Of a DNA stretch of 29,088 nucleotides, positions 8,082 through 14,596 are shown one piece after another. Position 1 is the first letter of the stretch. Each line of letters opens with the position of its first letter. The position numbers were made by a program, and so were the translations under genes. This stretch comes from Ruminiclostridium sp. (GTDB taxonomy: Bacteria > Bacillota > Clostridia > Oscillospirales > Oscillospiraceae): assembly GCA_021442645.1 (NCBI GenBank), contig JABUSR010000202.1, positions 1 through 29,088 of the forward strand, given 5' to 3'. The notes under the pieces were generated by a model. It did not search any database and had not been told where the DNA came from. It worked only from the letters and a program-made list of their open reading frames with translations.

Positions 8082-8194
8082 TCAACAAGGCGATAAACGC
8101 CAATCGGCAGTGGACCCGGCTGTCCGTGTGGCCTTAACTCCGAGGAGTGGTCCAGAAAATTGCATGAATAGACACTGAGGGGGATATTAATCAT
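8078..8194 (-). CDS. candidate leader peptide 1 (38 residues)
   Basis: A 38-codon reading frame inside the leader of the polyamine operon. It begins about 19 nt after the predicted transcription start, with a weak GGGA ribosome site 5 nt before the ATG that is itself paired in hairpin P1. The peptide begins MINIPLSVYS, has a His/Ser/Pro/Gly-rich middle and ends GPLPIGVYRLVE-stop. An [IL]-P-[IL]-x-[VF]-Y motif thus occurs at both its ends and again in the overlapping leader peptide 2. It lies across hairpins P1, P2 and P3, so a ribosome on it would remodel the leader. I do not recognise it from any known leader peptide; a chance open frame cannot be excluded without homologues. Confidence 0.4.
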   Translation of the reverse strand: MINIPLSVYSCNFLDHSSELRPHGQPGPLPIGVYRLVE

Positions 8195-8219
8195 TATAGT
8201 CCCGTCTCTATTCGGGTAA

Positions 8220-8248
8220 AAAATACCATATACAAGGTCGGATGTCAA
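8220..8248 (-). promoter_or_regulatory. promoter of the polyamine operon leader
   Basis: Minus-strand TTGACA (8243-8248), exactly 17 bp, then TATTTT (8220-8225) with an extended -10 TGG. Very near sigma-A consensus; predicted start about 8213. Confidence 0.75.
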
Positions 8249-8249
8249 C

Positions 8250-8423
8250 AGAAAATTCGCCTTTTCCCTACGGTGCTCCCATTCCTTTCGGCATTCAACA
8301 AATCAAAGCAAAATATAAAAGAGCTTTTCATAACATAATACACCTACTGTAATGGGGCGCGCAAAAGGCCCACACTTACTGCAGCGTACTGTACCGCTTG
8401 AAAACTCCTGGCCCATTCATGTA
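8250..8423. other. intergenic stretch without recognised feature
   Basis: Between the polyamine promoter and the tRNA terminator. It is AT-rich around 8290-8345; I see no coding region, promoter or stable hairpin that I can support. Confidence 0.4.
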
Positions 8424-8463
8424 CAAAAAAGAATTCCTGTTTCAAATCTGAAACAGGAATTCT
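8424..8463 (-). terminator. terminator of the tRNA-Leu/tRNA-fMet transcript
   Basis: Perfect 15-bp stem (8449-8463 with 8430-8444), 4-nt loop, followed on the minus strand by a run of T (8425-8430). It lies immediately after the tRNA-fMet CCA end. Confidence 0.85.
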
Positions 8464-8466
8464 TTA

Positions 8467-8542
8467 TGGTTGCGGAGGTAGGACTTGAACCTACGGCCTC
8501 CGGGTTATGAGCCCGACGAGCTACCAACTGCTCTACTCCGCG
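8467..8542 (-). tRNA. initiator tRNA-fMet (CAT)
   Basis: A complete 76-nt cloverleaf including encoded CCA. The anticodon loop reads CTCATAA (anticodon CAT). Two initiator hallmarks are visible: the first acceptor base C faces A at position 72 (unpaired end), and the anticodon stem has three consecutive G-C pairs (GGG/CCC). The T-loop GTTCAAGTC is present. It is co-transcribed with tRNA-Leu, four bases upstream. Confidence 0.93.
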
Positions 8543-8545
8543 ATA

Positions 8546-8632
8546 TGGTGCCGGAGACCGGGGTCGAACCGGCACGGGATTTCTCCCATGGGATTTTAAG
8601 TCCCAGGCGTCTGCCAATTCCGCCACTCCGGC
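8546..8632 (-). tRNA. tRNA-Leu (TAA)
   Basis: An 87-nt class II tRNA with encoded CCA. Acceptor GCCGGAG pairs with CTCCGGC, the anticodon loop CTTAAAA gives anticodon TAA, the long variable arm typical of leucine tRNAs is present, and the T-loop reads GGTTCGACC. It reads UUA codons. Confidence 0.95.
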
Positions 8633-8667
8633 ATTTCCAGCGGTCTCACACTTTTTAGTGCTTGATA

Positions 8668-8696
8668 ACTATACCACACCACAGACTCTTTGTCAA
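8668..8696 (-). promoter_or_regulatory. promoter of the tRNA pair
   Basis: Minus-strand TTGACA (8691-8696), 17-bp spacer, TATAGT (8668-8673) with an extended -10 TGG, placed about 35 nt before the tRNA-Leu 5' end. Confidence 0.8.
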
Positions 8697-8793
8697 TAAA
8701 AAATTTTTTGTTTCATAATTCTCTTTTCATCACCGGCCCTGACTTCACGCTCCCCTCGTCCGCACCCGGGTTTTCAATCATTTTGGATCCTTC

Positions 8794-8822
8794 TTGCCAA
8801 ATCCTCACATTTTCGCTATACT
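8794..8822 (+). promoter_or_regulatory. promoter of the barnase-barstar genes
   Basis: TTGCCA (8794-8799), 17-bp spacer, TATACT (8817-8822). The predicted start near 8829 excludes the in-frame ATGs at 8831/8834 as practical starts and supports the start codon at 8849. Confidence 0.65.
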
Positions 8823-8848
8823 GATAAAAAATGATGAGGAGTGTCAAC

Positions 8849-9331
8849 ATGAAACATAAACTTTCCTCCCTTTTTTTCCTGCTCGCTTCCCTTTTCTGCG
8901 CCCTCTCCCTGACAGCCTGCTCCCAGGAAGAAATTACCCTTTACCAGGACAGCACCCCCTCTCAGGAAGCTGCTATTGACAGCATTGACGAATACGGCTC
9001 CTATACCTCCAAGGAGGACGTCGCCCTCTACCTTAACACCTACGGCCACCTGCCGGATAACTTCATCACTAAGAAGGAAGCCCAGTCTCTGGGCTGGGAG
9101 GGTGGTTCTCTGGAGCCCTATGCCCCCGGCATGTGTATCGGCGGCACCTATTTCGGCAACTATGAGGGCCTGCTGCCCGAGACAGACGGCAGGGAATACC
9201 ACGAGTGCGATATTGATACCCTTGGTGCAAACAGCCGCGGTGCTAAACGCATTGTTTATTCCAACGACGGCCTGATCTACTACACCGAAGACCATTACGA
9301 GTCCTTTGAACTTCTATACGGGGAGGAATGA
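8849..9331 (+). CDS. barnase-type ribonuclease with lipoprotein signal
   Basis: Guanyl-specific microbial RNase of the barnase (N1/T1) family, predicted to be exported. The 160-residue precursor has a signal peptide with a lipobox LTAC (21-24), so it should be lipid-anchored at Cys24 rather than freely secreted. The mature part aligns with barnase over its length (for example LPDNFITKKEAQSLGW), with catalytic Glu119 in YHECD, Arg134 in AKRIVYSND and His149 in DHYESF, corresponding to E73, R87 and H102 of barnase. GAGGAG lies 7 nt before the chosen ATG. The stop overlaps the barstar frame (ATGA). Activity would be lethal inside the cell, which explains the linked inhibitor. Confidence 0.92.
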   Translation: MKHKLSSLFFLLASLFCALSLTACSQEEITLYQDSTPSQEAAIDSIDEYGSYTSKEDVALYLNTYGHLPDNFITKKEAQSLGWEGGSLEPYAPGMCIGGTYFGNYEGLLPETDGREYHECDIDTLGANSRGAKRIVYSNDGLIYYTEDHYESFELLYGEE

Positions 9332-9333
9332 CC

Positions 9334-9594
9334 ATGCTCTCCATCACCCTGAACGGCTCCCTTTTAAATGACAGAGAGTCCTTCCACCGGGAGATTGCCC
9401 GGGCCCTCTCCTTCCCTGCCTGGTACGGCAGAAATTTGGATGCCCTCCATGACTGCCTTTCTGATTTGGTCGAGGATGTCTCTATTTCCATCGAAGGCTG
9501 CGAGGACTTTTCCCCCTATGCTCATCGGGTGATAAATGTCCTCCGTGCTGCCGCTGCGGAGAACCCACACCTTCAACTTTATGTTTCTGACTAA
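9334..9594 (+). CDS. barstar family RNase inhibitor
   Basis: Small acidic cytoplasmic inhibitor that plugs the active site of barnase-type RNases. The 86-residue product has the family helix WYGRNLDALHDCLSDL, containing the two aspartates that correspond to barstar Asp35 and Asp39; Trp38 is replaced by His. Two ATGs are possible: 9328, which overlaps the nuclease stop, and 9334. GGGGAGGA (9320-9327) abuts the first and sits 7 nt before the second, so 9334 is preferred. It is co-transcribed with the RNase gene. Confidence 0.9.
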   Translation: MLSITLNGSLLNDRESFHREIARALSFPAWYGRNLDALHDCLSDLVEDVSISIEGCEDFSPYAHRVINVLRAAAAENPHLQLYVSD

Positions 9595-9596
9595 CG

Positions 9597-9630
9597 AAAA
9601 GGCCCTGCTCACCTCGAGCAGGGCCCCGTT
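9597..9630. terminator. bidirectional terminator between barstar and dsdA
   Basis: Perfect 10-bp stem GGCCCTGCTC (9601-9610) with GAGCAGGGCC (9616-9625), 5-nt loop. On the minus strand it is followed by TTTTCGTT, on the plus strand by a weaker CCGTTCTTT. It serves two convergent genes. Confidence 0.8.
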
Positions 9631-9632
9631 CT

Positions 9633-10967
9633 TTACAGGTGTGTATGGATGTATTCTTCGCGAATGGTTTCCGGCACCAAGTTCCCGCCGGTGGCCCAGA
9701 GAATGTGTGTGGCCTGGGGCATCTTCTTCGTCAGCCCCTCTTTTTCCAAGTAGGCCTTGCTCTCAGCCAGCTGGTTCAGCATCACCACACACTGGACAGA
9801 GGCACAGGCACTGGGCTCGATGAAGATATCCTCAGTCTCCAGAAGGTCCCGCATGTAGTCATAAAGCTTGTAGTCCCTCAGGGTGAACTCACCGCTGAGA
9901 ATAGGCATCATCACCCGGCCCACAAACCCGGACGCCCGGCCCACAGCCAACCCGTCGGCATGGGTAAGGCCGGTAAGTCCGATATCCTGCACGGAGATCT
10001 TATTCTGCAGTCCTGTGGCCATGCCCAGTACCATACAGGGGGCCTGGGTGGGCTCCACAAAGAACACATGCACCGCATCGCCAAACATCTGCTTCATGCC
10101 GAAGGCGATCCCGCCGGGTGCACCGCCCACCCCACATGGCACATAGACAAAGAGCGGGTGCTCCTCGTCCACCGTCACATCCAGCGTTTCCAGCTGTCCC
10201 ACCAGCCGCTTGGCAGCTACGGCATACCCCAGGAACAGATTTTTTGAGTTCTCGTCATCCACAAAGTAGCTCATGGGGTTTGAATCGGATTCTGCTCTAC
10301 CCTGCTTTACAGCCTCGCTATAGTCAGAAGCATATTCCTTCACGTTGACCCCGTACTGGCGCAGCAGGTCCTTTTTCCACTGCCGGGCATCGTTGGACAT
10401 ATGAACAATGACTTTATAGCCTACCACGGCACTCATGATGCCGATACTCAGGCCCAAGTTACCGGTGGAGCCCACCTGAACGGTGTACTTGGAAAAGAAC
10501 GCCCGGGATGCAGGCTCGCACAGCTTGGTATAGTCATCCTCATAATCGGTGAGAATCCCGTGCTCCAGTGCCAGATCCTCCGTGTGCTTCAGCACTTCAT
10601 AGATGCCGCCCCGGGCTTTCACAGACCCGGCGATGGCAAGGTGGCTGTCCTGCTTGAGCAGGAGCTTCCCTTTCAGGCCACTGCCGTACTTTTCGTTCAG
10701 CCGTGTCTGCAGATGGGGAATGGGCGTCAGCACAGACTCGATGATCCCGCCCTTTTCGCGGGTCTCCGGAAAGCACTTCATGATAAACGGTGCGAATCGC
10801 TTCAGGCGAGCCTCCGCATCGTCGATATCTGCCATGGTCAGTTCGATCTCTTTGGATCCCTGGGCCCAGGCGGTTTTATTTGGGTTAATCCAGACAAGCT
10901 CAGTTTCCTGGCGCAGCTCCTTTACGATAGGATAGGACTCCTCCAGCGCAGCATAGTTTTCCGGCAT
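9633..10967 (-). CDS. dsdA: D-serine ammonia-lyase (D-serine dehydratase)
   Basis: PLP enzyme of fold II that converts D-serine to pyruvate and ammonia. The 444-residue product has the PLP lysine in AGSVKARGGIYEVL (K117), the phosphate-binding glycine loop GSTGNLGLSIG and the C-terminal WATGGNLVP seen in DsdA. Length matches E. coli DsdA (442). The start at 10967 is chosen because a promoter (11002-11030) lies inside the longer in-frame extension and a GAGAGGGG site precedes this ATG by 10 nt. No dsdC or dsdX neighbour is present. It probably detoxifies or uses D-serine. Confidence 0.93.
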   Translation of the reverse strand: MPENYAALEESYPIVKELRQETELVWINPNKTAWAQGSKEIELTMADIDDAEARLKRFAPFIMKCFPETREKGGIIESVLTPIPHLQTRLNEKYGSGLKGKLLLKQDSHLAIAGSVKARGGIYEVLKHTEDLALEHGILTDYEDDYTKLCEPASRAFFSKYTVQVGSTGNLGLSIGIMSAVVGYKVIVHMSNDARQWKKDLLRQYGVNVKEYASDYSEAVKQGRAESDSNPMSYFVDDENSKNLFLGYAVAAKRLVGQLETLDVTVDEEHPLFVYVPCGVGGAPGGIAFGMKQMFGDAVHVFFVEPTQAPCMVLGMATGLQNKISVQDIGLTGLTHADGLAVGRASGFVGRVMMPILSGEFTLRDYKLYDYMRDLLETEDIFIEPSACASVQCVVMLNQLAESKAYLEKEGLTKKMPQATHILWATGGNLVPETIREEYIHTHL

Positions 10968-11001
10968 GATTTTACAGCCCCTCTCTTTTTGGGTATAGCT
11001 T

Positions 11002-11030
11002 ATCATAGCACGCAGAAAAAAATCTGTCAC
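11002..11030 (-). promoter_or_regulatory. promoter of dsdA
   Basis: Minus-strand GTGACA (11025-11030), 17-bp spacer, TATGAT (11002-11007) with an extended -10 TGC; predicted start about 28 nt before the dsdA ATG. Confidence 0.6.
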
Positions 11031-11130
11031 GCACTTTCCGGGGATTTACGCACATACTTTTCCCTTTGAGTACACTATCCCTGTCTCATCCATCACTGTG
11101 AACAATTGTCAGTTTCTCATCGGTTTTCCC

Positions 11131-11159
11131 TTTACATAGGAGAAAACATCGGATATAAT
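11131..11159 (+). promoter_or_regulatory. promoter of prfB
   Basis: TTTACA (11131-11136), 17-bp spacer, TATAAT (11154-11159). Divergent from the dsdA promoter. Confidence 0.7.
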
Positions 11160-11215
11160 GTAACATTGTATGGCCGTAAATACAAATCAGACTATAGAAT
11201 GTGAGTGATCGTAAG

Positions 11216-12337
11216 ATGCTTCAATTTGATGAATATAAAGTCAAACTCAATAACCTGCTCCCCCAGCTGGACGAACTGGAGCAAGCGCTAAACCTGGAGA
11301 GTGCCGCCCGGGAAGTGGATTTTTTGGAAGCCCAGAGCTCTGCTGATGGCTTCTGGGACAATCCCGAGAAATCCCAGAAGGTCCTGCAGAAGCTAAAGCA
11401 GCTGAAGGGCAAGCTGGAATCCCAGGAAAAGCGCCGCGCCTCTTGGGAGGACATGATGGTCATGTGCGAGATGGGCAACGAAGAGGAGGACGAATCCTTC
11501 CTCCCCGAGCTGGAAGCTGAGTACGCCGCCCTGATTGAGAACATGGAGGCCGCCCGCCTCCAGACCCTCCTGACTGGAGACTACGATGCCTCCAACGCTA
11601 TCCTGGCCTTCCACGCCGGTGCCGGCGGCACTGAGGCCCAGGACTGGGCCCAGATGCTTTACCGCATGTACACCCACTGGGCTGAGAGCCACGGCTTCAC
11701 ATATAAAATCATGGACTATCAGGAGGGCGATGAGGCCGGTTTGAAGTCCGCCACCATCATGATTGAGGGCGAGAACGCCTACGGCTATCTCCGCGGTGAG
11801 CATGGTGTCCATCGTCTGGTCCGCGTCTCCCCCTTCGATGCCAACGCCCGCCGCCAGACCTCCTTTGCCTCTGTGGAGGTCATGCCAGATTTGCCTGAGG
11901 ATGTTGAAGTTGAGATCCGCCCCGAGGACATTGAGATGCAGGTCTACCGTGCCAGCGGCGCTGGCGGCCAGCACGTCAATAAGACCTCCTCTGCCGTTCG
12001 TCTCATCCACATCCCCACCGGCGTTGTGGTCGCCTGCCAGACCGAGCGGAGCCAGTTCCAGAACAAGGACAACTGCATGAAGATGCTCCGTGCCAAGTTA
12101 GTGGAACTCCAAATGCAGGAAAAGGCCGAAAAGATCTCCGATTTGAAGGGCGTCCAGCTGAAAATAGAGTGGGGCAGCCAGATTCGCTCCTATGTTTTCA
12201 TGCCCTATACCCTGGTAAAGGACACCCGCACTGCCTTCGAGACCAGCAATGTCAACGCCGTTATGGACGGCGACATCGATGGCTTTATCAACGCCTACCT
12301 GACCGCTCAGGCCACCGGCAACTGGGCCACAAAATAA
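11216..12337 (+). CDS. prfB: peptide chain release factor 2
   Basis: Release factor that recognises UGA and UAA stop codons and triggers peptide release on the ribosome. The 373-residue product has the UGA-reading tripeptide SPF (205-207) and the catalytic GGQ (250-252) in ASGAGGQHVNKTSSA. The N-terminal helices are continuous in one frame: at the place where most bacterial prfB genes carry the CTT-TGA programmed +1 frameshift, this gene reads GCG CTA AAC CTG with no stop. The start codon is uncertain: ATG at 11216 (weak GAGTG upstream) or in-frame GTG at 11201. Followed by a strong hairpin. Monocistronic. Confidence 0.95.
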   Translation: MLQFDEYKVKLNNLLPQLDELEQALNLESAAREVDFLEAQSSADGFWDNPEKSQKVLQKLKQLKGKLESQEKRRASWEDMMVMCEMGNEEEDESFLPELEAEYAALIENMEAARLQTLLTGDYDASNAILAFHAGAGGTEAQDWAQMLYRMYTHWAESHGFTYKIMDYQEGDEAGLKSATIMIEGENAYGYLRGEHGVHRLVRVSPFDANARRQTSFASVEVMPDLPEDVEVEIRPEDIEMQVYRASGAGGQHVNKTSSAVRLIHIPTGVVVACQTERSQFQNKDNCMKMLRAKLVELQMQEKAEKISDLKGVQLKIEWGSQIRSYVFMPYTLVKDTRTAFETSNVNAVMDGDIDGFINAYLTAQATGNWATK

Positions 12338-12351
12338 AAAGCTCTTGTATT

Positions 12352-12388
12352 CCGGCCGATGGACGTCCCATCGGCCGGTCTCTATTTC
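12352..12388 (+). terminator. terminator of prfB
   Basis: Perfect 11-bp stem (12352-12362 with 12368-12378), 5-nt loop, followed by TCTCTATTTC. Very stable GC stem with a modest U-tract. Confidence 0.7.
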
Positions 12389-12492
12389 CCTGGGATATGC
12401 GGGCAAACGAATCTCTGCCAGGCTGTTTAATATACGCACGCACTGTTGCGGCAGAGCCCTTCCTCCTCACTTCTTCTATTTGGAAAAAAATG

Positions 12493-12521
12493 TTGACTTT
12501 TTAGCTTTTTGGTGTTAAAGT
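12493..12521 (+). promoter_or_regulatory. promoter of the sodium:solute symporter gene
   Basis: TTGACT (12493-12498), 17-bp spacer, TAAAGT (12516-12521), 35 nt before the start codon. Confidence 0.6.
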
Positions 12522-12555
12522 TAAAAAGCATTAAAGATAGAAAGCTGGGAGCCCA

Positions 12556-14094
12556 ATGAAATTTCTTATCCTCATCGTATACTTTGCCGTCATGCTTGGC
12601 ATCGGCCTCTACTGCCGAAAGAATGCTACTGATGTCAACGGCTTCGTCCTGGGTGGGCGCTCCGTCGGCCCATGGCTTACTGCCTTCGCCTATGGCACCT
12701 CCTATTTTTCCGCCGTGGTCTTCGTTGGCTACGCCGGTCAGTTCGGCTGGAAATACGGTGTAGCTGCCACCTGGGCCGGCATCGGCAATGCCCTCATTGG
12801 TTCCCTTCTGGCCTGGTATATTCTGGGCCGCCGAACCCGCATCATGACCCAGCACTTCAACTCCGCCACCATGCCCCAGTTCTTCGGGCAGCGCTTCCAG
12901 AGCAAAGGTCTGAAGATTGGTGCATCGGTCATCGTTTTTATCTTCCTCATCCCCTACACAGCCTCTCTGTTTAACGGCCTGTCCCGCCTTTTCGGTATGG
13001 CTTTCCACATTGATTACACCGTCTGCATCATCCTCATGGGTGTTTTGACCGGAATCTATGTGATCGCCGGTGGTTATATGGCCACCGCCATCAACGACTT
13101 CATCCAAGGCTGTGTTATGCTGGTGGGCATCTGCGTGGTCATCGCCGCCGTTCTTGGCAGCCAGGGCGGTTTTATGGAGTCCCTGCGGGGTTTGGCTGAG
13201 GTCTCTGATCCAGAGGTGGTCAACGGAGCCGTCCCCGGCGTCTTCGCCTCCTTCTTTGGCCCGGATCCCATCAATCTTTTGGGTGTGGTGATCCTTACCA
13301 GTCTGGGCACCTGGGGCCTGCCCCAGATGGTCCAGAAGTTCTACGCCATCAAGTCTGAGGAGGCCATACACAAGGGCACGATCATCTCCACCCTGTTCGC
13401 CTTTGTTGTCGCCGGCGGTTGTTACTTCCTGGGTGGGTTTGGGCGTCTGTTCTCCGACCGGATCGACATTGCTGCCGATGGCTACGACTCTATCATCCCC
13501 GCCATGCTCTCTGACTTACCCGAGTTGCTCATTGCTGTAGTGGTAATCCTGGTCCTCTCGGCCTCGATGTCTACCCTGTCTTCCCTGGTCATTGCGTCTT
13601 CCTCTACCCTCACCATTGATCTGCTGAAGGACAACGTCATCAAGGACATGAGCGATAAAAAGTCCGTGTTTATCATGCGGTGCTTCATCGTTGTCTTTGT
13701 CCTTATTTCCATGATTATCGCCATTGTCCAGTATAAGCAGTCTATCAGCTTCATCGCTCAGCTGATGGGGGTATCCTGGGGCGCCCTGGCCGGTGCCTTC
13801 CTGGCCCCCTTCCTCTATGGTCTGTACTGGAAAAAGACCACCAAGGCCGCTTGCTGGGTGACCTTCCTCTTTGGTTCCGGCATCATGGTCCTTAACCTTG
13901 CCTGCCGATCCATCTTCCCGGAGCTGCTCCAGTCTCCCATCAACTGCGGCGCCTTTGCTATGCTGGCCGGTCTAATCATCGTCCCCGTGGTCAGCCTCTT
14001 CACCAAGAAGCCCGACCAGAACATGGTGGAAGAAGCCTTTGCCTGCTATGAAAAGAAGGCCCCTGTCTCTCAGAAGAATGCACTGAGCGACTGA
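12556..14094 (+). CDS. sodium:solute symporter family transporter
   Basis: Inner-membrane secondary transporter of the SSS/SLC5 family that takes up a solute with sodium. The 512-residue product has about 13 hydrophobic segments, starting at residue 1 with no cleaved signal, and the family pattern near the N-terminus (FVLGGRSVGPWLTAFAYGTSYFSAVVF, residues about 31-57) and GGYMATAINDFIQG around 173-186. The cytoplasmic C-terminus is short and charged. GGGAG lies 4 nt before the ATG. It has its own promoter and terminator. The substrate is not evident; proline, pantothenate and other small solutes are all used in this family. Confidence 0.88.
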   Translation: MKFLILIVYFAVMLGIGLYCRKNATDVNGFVLGGRSVGPWLTAFAYGTSYFSAVVFVGYAGQFGWKYGVAATWAGIGNALIGSLLAWYILGRRTRIMTQHFNSATMPQFFGQRFQSKGLKIGASVIVFIFLIPYTASLFNGLSRLFGMAFHIDYTVCIILMGVLTGIYVIAGGYMATAINDFIQGCVMLVGICVVIAAVLGSQGGFMESLRGLAEVSDPEVVNGAVPGVFASFFGPDPINLLGVVILTSLGTWGLPQMVQKFYAIKSEEAIHKGTIISTLFAFVVAGGCYFLGGFGRLFSDRIDIAADGYDSIIPAMLSDLPELLIAVVVILVLSASMSTLSSLVIASSSTLTIDLLKDNVIKDMSDKKSVFIMRCFIVVFVLISMIIAIVQYKQSISFIAQLMGVSWGALAGAFLAPFLYGLYWKKTTKAACWVTFLFGSGIMVLNLACRSIFPELLQSPINCGAFAMLAGLIIVPVVSLFTKKPDQNMVEEAFACYEKKAPVSQKNALSD

Positions 14095-14139
14095 GCACCA
14101 TATCCTTTCGGCAGTTTTAAAATGGCATAAAATGCTTCA

Positions 14140-14190
14140 CCCCCTGAGGCAGGAAAACATCTGTCCTGCTTCAGGGGGTATCTCTATGTC
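14140..14190 (+). terminator. terminator of the symporter gene
   Basis: A 15-bp stem with one wobble pair (14140-14154 with 14164-14178) and a 9-nt loop, about 45 nt past the stop. The U-tract is poor (TATCTCTATGT). Confidence 0.55.
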
Positions 14191-14209
14191 ATGCCAAAAA
14201 AACCGCCAA

Positions 14210-14249
14210 ATATAGAAAAGAGTCCCTGAGCATATTGCTCAGGGACTCT
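14210..14249 (-). terminator. terminator of the NrdD-like gene
   Basis: Perfect 14-bp stem (14236-14249 with 14219-14232) with a 3-nt loop, followed on the minus strand by TTTTCTATATTT. It lies 17 bases after the stop codon. Confidence 0.8.
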
Positions 14250-14266
14250 GATGTACTAAGGTCAAA

Positions 14267-14542
14267 TCAGCAAATCGTGCAATGCTTAACGCGGTCATCC
14301 ACTTCCGCCCGCTTCGCATTGTTGAAACGGTCCAGGTCGCCCACCAGGTACCCGGTGATGCGGCGGATCCGCTGGAAGGGCACAGGCTCAAAAACCGGGG
14401 TGATCCCATACTCGTCCTGGCCACCGGTACGGCGAATGGAAATCTCCTGAACGGTGCGTCCAGATTCTCTCTCCATCATCTTAACTGCTTCAAAAACGAC
14501 ACTCTCAGGAATATTGTCAGGGTTGTTGATCTTTAAGCTCAT
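14267..14542 (-). CDS. small protein resembling the C-terminal glycyl-radical region of anaerobic ribonucleotide reductase
   Basis: A 91-residue protein. Residues 58-86 (QRIRRITGYLVG, then DRFNNAKRAEVDDRVKH) resemble the last 40 residues of NrdD, where the RVCGYLG-type loop carries the glycyl radical (here Gly64 would be the equivalent) and is followed by FNAGKQEEV-x-RVKH. The N-terminal half (IPESVVFEAVKMMERESG) is not NrdD catalytic core, and the CxxC zinc pairs that precede the radical loop in NrdD are absent; a CTIC ends the protein. The start at 14542 follows AAGGAGG by 8 nt; an upstream GTG overlaps that site. It is monocistronic. Whether it is a spare radical domain, by analogy with GrcA for pyruvate formate-lyase, or something else is open. 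Confidence 0.65.
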   Translation of the reverse strand: MSLKINNPDNIPESVVFEAVKMMERESGRTVQEISIRRTGGQDEYGITPVFEPVPFQRIRRITGYLVGDLDRFNNAKRAEVDDRVKHCTIC

Positions 14543-14596
14543 ATCTGGCACCTCCTTGATTTCGACTTTATTATATCAAGGGGACTGCTCGCTATC

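Larger units (their letters stand above)
7827..8213 (-). ncRNA. structured 5' leader of the polyamine operon (candidate cis-regulatory RNA)
   Basis: From the predicted transcription start (about 8213) to the speA start codon there are about 385 nt. Hairpins visible on the minus strand, 5' to 3': P1, a 10-bp stem with one mismatch (8204-8213 with 8166-8175), extended by GGGA/TCCC (8200-8203 with 8181-8184); P2, TGGACC/GGTCCA (8149-8154 with 8111-8116), enclosing a small hairpin at 8137-8148 and a GGC/GCC pairing; P3, GGCG/CGCC (8098-8101 with 8089-8092); P4, GAGC/GCTC (8076-8079 with 8067-8070); P6 around 8016-8027; P7, CCTGC/GCAGG (7922-7926 with 7913-7917); then the terminator. Two short overlapping reading frames lie inside. 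It does not match the T-box, SAM, lysine, glycine, TPP or guanidine riboswitch signatures that I know. Confidence 0.55.

Noticed and set aside
7827..8213. T-box, 6S RNA, SRP RNA or 5S rRNA in the speA leader
   Set aside because: The T-box antiterminator GGNACCGCG-type sequence, the SRP GGAAGCAGCC loop and the 5S core are all absent. The 6S idea was dropped because an operon promoter, leader frames and a terminator next to the speA ribosome site explain the layout better.
12427..13371. A 314-codon minus-strand frame opposite the symporter gene
   Set aside because: Low-complexity, Asp/Gly/His-rich composition that mirrors the hydrophobic codons of the symporter; no ribosome site or family features.
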